From Acinetobacter lwoffii (GTDB lineage Bacteria; Pseudomonadota; Gammaproteobacteria; Pseudomonadales; Moraxellaceae), in assembly GCF_024129435.1 (NCBI RefSeq), contig NZ_JAMXXN010000011.1:35291-99290 (forward strand): a stretch of 64,000 nt of DNA, read 5' to 3'. The position numbers were made by a program, and so were the translations under genes. Shown here in pieces: positions 57,385 through 64,000 of this stretch. Under the pieces are notes generated by a model. It was not told where the DNA came from. It did no database searches and saw only the letters and a list, made by a program, of their open reading frames with translations. The stretch's first letter is position 1; each line of letters begins with the position of its first letter.

Positions 57385-58614
57385 TTAGCCTTCCCATTTT
57401 TTGAAAATGAGACAAGCATTTACGCCGCCGAAACCGAAACTGTTACTCATCACAGTATTCAATTTTGCGTCACGTTTTTCAAGCACGATATCAAACGGTT
57501 TCGCGCCTTCATCCAGCTCGGTCACGTTGATGTTTGGAGCAATAAAGTCATTTTGCATCATCAGAACCGAATAAATCGCTTCCTGAACACCAGCAGCACC
57601 AAGACTGTGACCCGTCATTGACTTGGTTGAGCTGAGTGGAGGAACCTGACCTTCACCGAAAGCACGTTCCATTGCTTTAAGTTCTGTGATGTCACCCGCT
57701 GGAGTAGAAGTACCATGTGTATTTACATAGTCAATTTTATCGACACCGTGTTGTTTGGCTTCTTCTAAAGCCATCAGTACGCAACGTGTTGCACCTTCAC
57801 CAGATGGTGCAACCATATCAGCACCATCACTGTTTGCAGCATAACCAACCACTTCAGCTAAGATATTTGCGCCACGCGCTTGCGCATGTTCCAAAGACTC
57901 AAGGATCACAAAACCACCACCACCGGCAATCACGAAACCGTCACGGTCTGCAGAATAAGGGCGTGATGCTGTTTCAGGGCTGTCATTGTATTTAGAGCAA
58001 AGTGCGCCCATCGCATCAAACAACAAGCTTTGTGACCAGTGATCTTCTTCACCGCCACCTGCCAGCATTAAATCCTGTTTGCCGAGTTGAATCAGGTTGT
58101 AGGCATAACCAATCGCATCCGCAGAGGTTGCACATGCGCTGGTAATGGTATGTGCCACACCTTGCAGTTTAAAAGCGACACCCACGTTGGCCGTAATGGT
58201 ATTGGTCATATTACGTGGTACAAAGAAAGGACCAACTTTACGCGCACCTTTGGTTTGCAATAATTCGTTCATTTCAATAACGGAAGCAGTTGAACCGCCA
58301 CCTGAACCACCTGCAATACCATAGCGTGGGTTGCCAGCTAGATCTTCAACTTTTAAACCGGCATGTTCCACTGCAGCAAGAGCTGAGTTATATGCATACA
58401 TCGCACATACGCCCATAAAGCGTTTCAGTTTGCGGTCGATCCCGTCAAAATCCTGCTCGGCTGCAGCACTGACATGACTTTTGAAATTGAGTTCAGCATA
58501 AGTCGGATTAAAACGTGTTCCTGAAATCCCGTTTTGTAAAGAATGGTTTACATCCTCTAATGTATTACCAATACATGAGTTAATACCCATGCCAGTGATG
58601 ACAACACGTTTCAT
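57385..58614 (-). CDS. fabB: FabB, 3-oxoacyl-ACP synthase I
   Basis: A 409-residue condensing enzyme for fatty acid elongation. The cysteine nucleophile is in TITSACATSADAIG, with histidines in VNTHGTSTPAGD and STKSMTGHSLGAAGVQEA. The FabB-specific pattern (AGGGEEDHWSQSLLFDAMGALCSKYND and YGIAGGSGGG) separates it from FabF. FabB is needed for unsaturated fatty acids. It heads a leftward fabB-hemJ unit and is not linked to the fabD-fabG-acpP group 7 kb away. Confidence 0.95.
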   Translation of the reverse strand: MKRVVITGMGINSCIGNTLEDVNHSLQNGISGTRFNPTYAELNFKSHVSAAAEQDFDGIDRKLKRFMGVCAMYAYNSALAAVEHAGLKVEDLAGNPRYGIAGGSGGGSTASVIEMNELLQTKGARKVGPFFVPRNMTNTITANVGVAFKLQGVAHTITSACATSADAIGYAYNLIQLGKQDLMLAGGGEEDHWSQSLLFDAMGALCSKYNDSPETASRPYSADRDGFVIAGGGGFVILESLEHAQARGANILAEVVGYAANSDGADMVAPSGEGATRCVLMALEEAKQHGVDKIDYVNTHGTSTPAGDITELKAMERAFGEGQVPPLSSTKSMTGHSLGAAGVQEAIYSVLMMQNDFIAPNINVTELDEGAKPFDIVLEKRDAKLNTVMSNSFGFGGVNACLIFKKWEG

Positions 58615-58887
58615 CTACAGATCCTTATAGTTTGCTCTATGCTCAGCGGCAGATATCTGGGTTTTAAAATCGCCCAATGCAGCGCTTAGCCTTATTTCAT
58701 GATGGGGAACATGATAGCAGAAAGACTTTTGAAATCTTATGGCAAATGTTATGCCGTGTGACAGTCGGTTGACTTTGTGAGTCGGCGTGTAGGGGTTTTA
58801 CTAAATGAAACAGAATAAAGTTGAGATAAACGCTGACTACACCTAGTATTTATACCAAATACAAGCACATGAATGCTGAGGTAAAAA

Positions 58888-60372
58888 ATGGTAAATGCTA
58901 ATAATAAACAATCTAATGGTCTGATTTCGAATGCCTTTGGAGTGGCGAAAAAGTTCAGTTCAACCGGATTGGATTTATTGAATCATGTTGCGCCGGATTC
59001 GGTGACTAAAGCACTGAAGCCTTCCAGCTCCGATCAGGTGATTGATGGTTCGGCGAAGACGAAAAGCGCTTTTTCAGCTAAAAAATATGACAATCCTCAG
59101 CAAATGCTTCGCGAGCATCTTCCAAATGTATCGCGCCAACTTCTCGGACGCCGTTTTAATACCGTGAATAATGTCGCGCATTTTGTTTCTCCCGATTTAA
59201 CCGAAAAAGTGTCTAACTACTTTTATGATCGTCTGAATCAATTTAGTAATCAAACCAGTTCGGTTGATGCCATTCTGAATGAAGCGGGAGCGAAAGATTT
59301 AGAGGAACTCACTCAGGACGTCGATCGATCCAAGCGAATTTCACAGGCTTTGGGTGAACAAAACAAATGGATTGCGACGGTTCAGGGGGCAGTAAGTGGG
59401 GCTTCAGGGATGCTTGGTACCGCGATCGATATTCCCGCTTCTTTACTGATGGCATTGCGTACCATTTATCAAGTCGGTCGCTCTTATGGTTTTGACCTGA
59501 GTAAAGAAGATGATCAGGAAATCGTCCAGCATATCTTTAGACAGATTGACTTGAGCCTGATTGCGGAAAAGCAAACCTTATTATTAGGTTTAAAAGCTTT
59601 AAGTAATACGCTTAAAACTCATGATATCTCCCAGCTCCAAGCTATGCTAGGTTCTGATAATGATGTCAGCGCCATCAAGCAATGGTTAAGTCGTCATGAG
59701 GGAGAGGCTAAATGGGAATGGATGAATCATCTGCCAAAAATTTCGATTCTGGAGCGATTAACCAAACTGACGCCTCTGGCGAGTGCTGGTATTGGTGCTG
59801 TATATAGCCATCGTTTTGTCGAGGATGTAAATCAGAAAGCTCAGGAAGCATTCTCGCATGCACGCCAATACCTGATTCAGCATCAGGATTCGCAATTGTC
59901 TCCTTATGCTGCCTATGAAAAAGCAGTCAGTTTGTTGCAACAGGCAACTCCGAAACTCCTAAATGGTGCCTCTCACGAAGTTGAGCCTGCGAAAGATAAT
60001 CTGATCATGGATAAAGATATTGCGATTGAAGGCAATAACACGATTACCCAAGTCAAGCTGGTCAAAAAAGAGCAGAATGATCTAAGCTCTGAAGAAGCAG
60101 AAGTGAAGAAAGATGAAAAGGTGAGTGAAGGGCTGGAGGCACTCAACGATGAGTTGGTTGAACCTGCGGCAGATAAGCAGTCGCAACAACCGGCTTTATC
60201 CAAAACTTCATTTGATCCGGAAATCGAAGCTGAACTGCATCCAGAAGCTGCTGACGAGGCGGAAGCTGCTACAGAGACTTCACAGCAGGGTGCAGAGGAT
60301 CAAGAAAACTCGGAAACTAAATCTGAAGCTCAAGACGTGACCAAAAAAGCTGGTAAAAATTCAAAAAAATAA
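58888..60372 (+). CDS. EcsC-family protein with acidic tail
   Basis: A 494-residue protein. Residues from about 150 to 320 resemble the EcsC family (AVSGASGMLGTAIDIPASLLMALRTIYQVGRSYGF, then EEDDQEIVQHIFRQI). The last 130 residues are low-complexity, Glu/Ala/Lys-rich and probably disordered. EcsC was named after a gene next to an ABC transporter in Bacillus; its biochemical role is not known. No signal peptide; an amphipathic membrane association is possible. It is a single gene between fabB and the str operon. Confidence 0.75.
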   Translation: MVNANNKQSNGLISNAFGVAKKFSSTGLDLLNHVAPDSVTKALKPSSSDQVIDGSAKTKSAFSAKKYDNPQQMLREHLPNVSRQLLGRRFNTVNNVAHFVSPDLTEKVSNYFYDRLNQFSNQTSSVDAILNEAGAKDLEELTQDVDRSKRISQALGEQNKWIATVQGAVSGASGMLGTAIDIPASLLMALRTIYQVGRSYGFDLSKEDDQEIVQHIFRQIDLSLIAEKQTLLLGLKALSNTLKTHDISQLQAMLGSDNDVSAIKQWLSRHEGEAKWEWMNHLPKISILERLTKLTPLASAGIGAVYSHRFVEDVNQKAQEAFSHARQYLIQHQDSQLSPYAAYEKAVSLLQQATPKLLNGASHEVEPAKDNLIMDKDIAIEGNNTITQVKLVKKEQNDLSSEEAEVKKDEKVSEGLEALNDELVEPAADKQSQQPALSKTSFDPEIEAELHPEAADEAEAATETSQQGAEDQENSETKSEAQDVTKKAGKNSKK

Positions 60373-60396
60373 GCGAATTTTGAAGGTAAATAAAAG

Positions 60397-60429
60397 CAAG
60401 CAAATGTCGTGAGAAACGGCATTTGCTTG
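60397..60429 (+). terminator. Long stem-loop after the EcsC-family gene
   Basis: CAAGCAAATG (60397-60406) pairs with CATTTGCTTG (60420-60429), extended inward by four more pairs including one G-U around a GAGAA loop, giving about 14 pairs. No T-run follows, so it may be a rho-independent-like 3' end protector or weak terminator. It ends 11 bases before the rpsL promoter -35. Confidence 0.6.
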
Positions 60430-60440
60430 GCTTGAGTAGG

Positions 60441-60469
60441 TTGACCAATTTTGCATCTTGAATTACAAT
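60441..60469 (+). promoter_or_regulatory. Strong sigma70-type promoter for the str operon
   Basis: TTGACC (60441-60446), spacer of 17, TACAAT (60464-60469). The start of transcription would be about 60473-60476, roughly 55 bases before the rpsL ATG. Confidence 0.75.
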
Positions 60470-60474
60470 TGCAT

Positions 60475-60508
60475 GCCCTCAAAAAGTAGTAGTTTTTTGG
60501 GGCTTTTT
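60475..60508 (+). promoter_or_regulatory. Terminator-like hairpin at the 5' end of the rpsL mRNA
   Basis: GCCCTCAAAAA (60475-60485) can pair with TTTTTTGGGGC (60493-60503) with one mismatch and one G-U pair, followed by five T. It starts almost exactly at the predicted transcription start. It could protect the mRNA 5' end, attenuate the operon, or stop readthrough from the gene before. Confidence 0.55.
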
Positions 60509-60528
60509 ATTAACGGGAGAATTGCCAA

Positions 60529-60903
60529 ATGGCAACAACAAATCAGTTGATCCGCAAGGGTCGTACGACTTTAGTTGAAAAATCTAAAGTTCCTGCGTTG
60601 AAGGCTTGTCCACAGCGCCGTGGTGTTTGTACACGTGTTTACACAACTACACCTAAAAAACCTAACTCAGCAATGCGTAAAGTTTGCCGTGTTCGCTTAA
60701 CTTCAGGTTTCGAAGTTTCTAGCTACATCGGTGGTGAAGGCCATAACCTACAAGAGCACAGTGTTGTTCTTATCCGTGGTGGTCGTGTTAAAGACTTACC
60801 AGGTGTACGTTACCATACCGTTCGTGGTTCTTTAGACTGTGCTGGTGTTAAAGATCGTAACCAGTCTCGTTCTAAATACGGTACTAAACGTCCTAAGAAA
60901 TAA
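60529..60903 (+). CDS. rpsL: Ribosomal protein S12
   Basis: A 124-residue S12 protein of the 30S decoding centre. The conserved [20 protein letters not shown] and [18 protein letters not shown] blocks are intact, including the lysines whose changes give streptomycin resistance, so the allele looks sensitive. GGGAG precedes ATG 60529. It is the first gene of the str operon; rpsG follows after an unusually long spacer of 180 bases. Confidence 0.99.
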   Translation: MATTNQLIRKGRTTLVEKSKVPALKACPQRRGVCTRVYTTTPKKPNSAMRKVCRVRLTSGFEVSSYIGGEGHNLQEHSVVLIRGGRVKDLPGVRYHTVRGSLDCAGVKDRNQSRSKYGTKRPKK

Positions 60904-61010
60904 TTCGTTAAGAATTAAATTTTAAGAACGTAGAACCGCAATCCTTTATCGTCTCGCTTGTCTGATTTCTGCATTAATTTTGTGAAAATTCCAAGCGACG
61001 TATAGTAAGG

Positions 61011-61064
61011 CCAGCGAGTAGTACATGACACTTTGTACTCATGCTGGATAAACCTGAAGTGTCA
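61011..61064 (+). promoter_or_regulatory. Possible RNA pseudoknot between rpsL and rpsG
   Basis: CCAGCGAGTA (61011-61020) pairs with TACTC (61036-61040) and GCTGG (61043-61047) around a two-base bulge. The loop segment TGACACTT (61026-61033) is the exact reverse complement of AAGTGTCA (61057-61064). If both form, this is an H-type pseudoknot ending 19 bases before the rpsG start. In E. coli, S7 represses translation by binding the rpsL-rpsG spacer. Confidence 0.6.
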
Positions 61065-61083
61065 TCTTTATAGGTAGTTTAAA

Positions 61084-61554
61084 ATGCCAAGACGTCGCGT
61101 AGTCGCTGCTCGTGAAATCCTTCCGGATCCTAAGTTCAGCAGCCAAACAATCGCTAAATTCATGAACCACGTAATGCAAGATGGTAAAAAATCTATTGCT
61201 GAAAGTATCGTTTACGGTGCTTTAGACCGCGTTCAAGAAAAATCTAAAGTAGACCCAGTTGAATTTTTTGAGACTACTCTTGAAAAAGTTCGTCCTATGG
61301 TCGAAGTAAAAGCACGCCGTGTTGGTGGTGCTACATACCAAGTTCCTATGGAAGTACGCCCATCCCGTCGTACTGCTCTAGCGATGCGTTGGTTAGTAGA
61401 TGCTGCTGCTAAGCGTTCTGAAAAAACTATGGCTTTACGTCTTGCTGGCGAGTTGCTTGATGCATCTGAAGGCAAAGGCGCTGCGGTTAAGAAACGTGAA
61501 GATGTGCACCGTATGGCTGAAGCCAACAAAGCATTCTCTCACTACCGTTTCTAA
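61084..61554 (+). CDS. rpsG: Ribosomal protein S7
   Basis: A 156-residue S7 protein that nucleates assembly of the 30S head. Typical segments are [44 protein letters not shown] and [18 protein letters not shown]. The ribosome site is modest (TAGGTAG). Both flanking spacers have strong potential RNA structure. In E. coli S7 is the translational regulator of this operon. Confidence 0.99.
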   Translation: MPRRRVVAAREILPDPKFSSQTIAKFMNHVMQDGKKSIAESIVYGALDRVQEKSKVDPVEFFETTLEKVRPMVEVKARRVGGATYQVPMEVRPSRRTALAMRWLVDAAAKRSEKTMALRLAGELLDASEGKGAAVKKREDVHRMAEANKAFSHYRF

Positions 61555-61560
61555 GCAGAT

Positions 61561-61652
61561 AAAACAGGCCCTATTCAGGAGGGTGACAAGACCGTCATGG
61601 TTCTGTCACCAAAGCGCTTTAAGTTGCTATGCAGCTTAAAGCGTCCTGTTTT
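61561..61652 (+). promoter_or_regulatory. Three-way-junction-like inverted repeats between rpsG and fusA
   Basis: Outer arms AAAACAGG (61561-61568) and CCTGTTTT (61645-61652) enclose two hairpins: GGTGACA/TGTCACC (61582-61610, extended inside to a GTCAT loop) and CGCTTTAAG/CTTAAAGCG (61615-61643). The arrangement predicts a closed three-way junction, 31 bases before the fusA start. Confidence 0.6.
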
Positions 61653-61682
61653 AAACAACAAAATTTAGGAATGCTAGAAATC

Positions 61683-63818
61683 ATGGCACGTCAAACCCCA
61701 ATTTCTCGTTACCGTAACATTGGTATTTCTGCGCACATCGACGCAGGTAAGACAACCACTTCTGAACGTATTTTGTTCTACACAGGTGAGAGCCATAAAC
61801 TTGGTGAAACTCACGAAGGTTCGGCAACTACGGACTGGATGGAACAAGAGCAAGAACGCGGTATTACCATTACCTCAGCAGCTGTAACATGCTTCTGGAA
61901 AGGTATGGGCAACCAGTTCGAACAACACCGTATTAACGTAATTGACACCCCGGGACACGTTGACTTCACGATCGAAGTTGAGCGTTCTATGCGTGTTCTT
62001 GACGGTGCGTGCATGGTTTACTGTGCTGTAGGTGGTGTTCAGCCGCAGTCAGAAACTGTATGGCGTCAAGCAAATAAATATAAAGTTCCACGTATTGCGT
62101 TCGTTAACAAAATGGACCGTACTGGCGCGAACTTCTTCCGTGCAGTTGAACAAGTTAAAACACGTCTTGGCGGTAATCCAGTGCCAATCGTTGTTCCAAT
62201 TGGTGCAGAAGAAAACTTCCAGGGTGTTGTTGACCTAATCGAAATGAAAGCGATTATCTGGGATGAAGCATCTCAAGGTATGAAGTTCGAATATGGCGAA
62301 ATCCCTGCTGAATTACTTGAGCTAGCTCAAGAATGGCGTACTAACATGGTTGAAGCTGCTGCGGAAGCATCAGAAGAACTCATGGACAAGTACCTAGAAG
62401 GCGAAGAGCTTACTAAAGAAGAAATCGTTGGCGGTATCCGTAAGCGTACATTAGCGAACGAAATCCAACCAATGCTTTGTGGTTCAGCGTTCAAGAACAA
62501 AGGTGTTCAACGTATGTTGGATGCAGTAATTGAATTCTTGCCAGCACCGACTGACGTTGAAGCGATCAAGGGTATCCTTGATGACAAAGCTGAGTCTGAA
62601 GGTTCTCGTGAAGCGTCTGACGAAGCACCGTTTGCTGCGTTAGCGTTCAAAATCATGAACGACAAATTCGTTGGTAACTTAACGTTCGTACGTGTTTATT
62701 CTGGTGTTCTTAAAGCGGGTAGCCCGTGTTATAACCCAGTAAAAATGAAGCGTGAGCGTGTTGGCCGTATCGTACAGATGCACGCAAACGATCGTCATGA
62801 CATCGAAGAAATTCGTGCGGGCGACATCGCGGCATGTGTAGGTCTTAAAGATACGACTACTGGTGATACATTATGTGATGAAAACCACATCATTACACTA
62901 GAGCGTATGGAATTCCCAGAGCCAGTAATTGCACTTGCAGTTGAGCCTAAAACTAAAGCTGACCAAGAAAAAATGTCTGTTGCTTTAGGTCGTTTGGCGA
63001 AAGAAGATCCATCATTCCGCGTTCGTACAGACGAAGAATCTGGTCAAACGATTATTGCTGGTATGGGTGAGCTTCACCTTGACATCATTGTTGACCGTAT
63101 GAAGCGTGAATTCGGTGTTGAAGCGAACATTGGTAAGCCAATGGTTTCTTACCGTGAAACGATCAAAAAGTCTGTTGAGCAAGAAGGTAAATTCGTACGT
63201 CAAACAGGTGGTAAAGGTAAATTCGGTCACGTATACGTACGTTTAGAACCGATGGATCCTGAATCTGAAAAAGATTACGAATTCGTTGAAGAAGTTGTAG
63301 GTGGTGTTGTACCTAAAGAATTCTTCGGCGCGGTTGACAAAGGTATTCAAGAACGTATGAAGAATGGCGTTTTGGCTGGCTACCCAGTAGTTGGCATTAA
63401 AGCGACATTGTTTGATGGTTCTTACCATGACGTCGACTCTGACGAATTGTCGTTCAAAATGGCGGGTTCTTATGCCTTCCGTGATGGTTTCATGAAAGCG
63501 GATCCTATCCTTCTTGAACCGATCATGAAAGTTGAAGTAGAAACTCCAGAAGACTACATGGGCGATATCATGGGTGACTTAAACCGTCGTCGTGGTATGG
63601 TTCAGGGTATGGACGATCTTCCTGGTGGTACTAAAGCCATTCGTGCTGAAGTTCCATTGGCTGAGATGTTTGGTTACGCAACTCATATGCGTTCTATGTC
63701 TCAAGGTCGTGCGACTTACTCTATGGAATTTGCTAAATATGCTGAAACTCCACGTAACGTGGCTGAAGGCATCATTTCTAAGTTCCAATCTGGCGGTAAA
63801 AAAGGTGACGACGAGTAA
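61683..63818 (+). CDS. fusA: Elongation factor G
   Basis: A 711-residue EF-G, the GTPase that drives tRNA-mRNA translocation. The G domain has [34 protein letters not shown] and [10 protein letters not shown]; domain IV includes the [12 protein letters not shown] region. The start is ATG 61683 ([12 protein letters not shown]). An in-frame ATG at 61671 directly abuts AGGA and is less likely; the spacing for 61683 is long (12 bases), which is slightly unusual for such a highly expressed gene. Confidence 0.98.
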   Translation: MARQTPISRYRNIGISAHIDAGKTTTSERILFYTGESHKLGETHEGSATTDWMEQEQERGITITSAAVTCFWKGMGNQFEQHRINVIDTPGHVDFTIEVERSMRVLDGACMVYCAVGGVQPQSETVWRQANKYKVPRIAFVNKMDRTGANFFRAVEQVKTRLGGNPVPIVVPIGAEENFQGVVDLIEMKAIIWDEASQGMKFEYGEIPAELLELAQEWRTNMVEAAAEASEELMDKYLEGEELTKEEIVGGIRKRTLANEIQPMLCGSAFKNKGVQRMLDAVIEFLPAPTDVEAIKGILDDKAESEGSREASDEAPFAALAFKIMNDKFVGNLTFVRVYSGVLKAGSPCYNPVKMKRERVGRIVQMHANDRHDIEEIRAGDIAACVGLKDTTTGDTLCDENHIITLERMEFPEPVIALAVEPKTKADQEKMSVALGRLAKEDPSFRVRTDEESGQTIIAGMGELHLDIIVDRMKREFGVEANIGKPMVSYRETIKKSVEQEGKFVRQTGGKGKFGHVYVRLEPMDPESEKDYEFVEEVVGGVVPKEFFGAVDKGIQERMKNGVLAGYPVVGIKATLFDGSYHDVDSDELSFKMAGSYAFRDGFMKADPILLEPIMKVEVETPEDYMGDIMGDLNRRRGMVQGMDDLPGGTKAIRAEVPLAEMFGYATHMRSMSQGRATYSMEFAKYAETPRNVAEGIISKFQSGGKKGDDE

Positions 63819-63853
63819 TCTTTCGATTACTATAAGCCCAAACTAATTCATAG

Positions 63854-64000
<147 letters not shown>

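Noticed and set aside
60529..60903. Possible streptomycin-resistance change in rpsL
   Set aside because: The PKKPNS and VKDLPG blocks carry the usual lysines, so the allele looks wild type.

Overview
The window is chromosomal DNA of a gammaproteobacterium that looks like Acinetobacter. The evidence is gene content and order: a paa cluster ending paaK-paaX-paaY, a GntR regulator-smc-zipA-ligA run, a dadA/dadX/ridA/cycA locus beside an Lrp-type gene, a HemJ-type protoporphyrinogen oxidase, and yceD-rpmF-fabD-fabG-acpP. Moderate GC with AT-rich spacers fits this. I do not assign a species. I see no insertion sequence, prophage, CRISPR array, rRNA or tRNA; almost all of it reads as core genome.

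Layout. 1-10.5 kb: aerobic phenylacetate catabolism (end of paaA, then paaB-C-D-E-F-G-H-J-K, repressor paaX, paaY), all rightward. 10.6-18.5 kb: a methyltransferase, a YpjD/CcsA-like membrane protein, ffh, two tandem RBBP9/YdeN-type hydrolases (the second has lost its nucleophile), coaX-birA leftward, a TSUP permease, and an FCD-type GntR regulator. 18.5-25 kb: smc, zipA, ligA. 25-27 kb: an NAD-dependent reductase and a bacterioferritin that lacks the haem ligand.

27-42.6 kb is the most system-like part. Leftward lie a TonB-dependent receptor, tonB, exbB and two exbD genes. Rightward, across a 0.7-kb AT-rich spacer, lie two tandem peptide-type solute-binding proteins, an M3 metallopeptidase with an export signal, two permeases and a fused two-domain ATPase. 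Together they could form one envelope-spanning path: receptor across the outer membrane, cleavage in the periplasm, ABC import across the inner membrane. The components are recognisable families; their joint function is inference.

42.6-48 kb: rluB-scpB-scpA leftward, an unknown anchored protein, and epmC-yciO-small ORF leftward. 48-51.8 kb: yceD-rpmF, fabD-fabG-acpP and kbp. 51.8-56.9 kb: D-alanine catabolism (Lrp regulator, dadA, dadX, ridA, cycA). 56.9-60.4 kb: hemJ and fabB leftward, then an EcsC-family gene. 60.4-64 kb: the str operon rpsL-rpsG-fusA-tuf, cut by the window end inside tuf.

The least explained signals are RNA structures and promoters in the spacers. They include a possible H-type pseudoknot between rpsL and rpsG, a three-way junction between rpsG and fusA, terminator-like hairpins just downstream of the ligA and rpsL promoters, and a yceD promoter that leaves almost no leader. 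All were found by eye and none was folded computationally.
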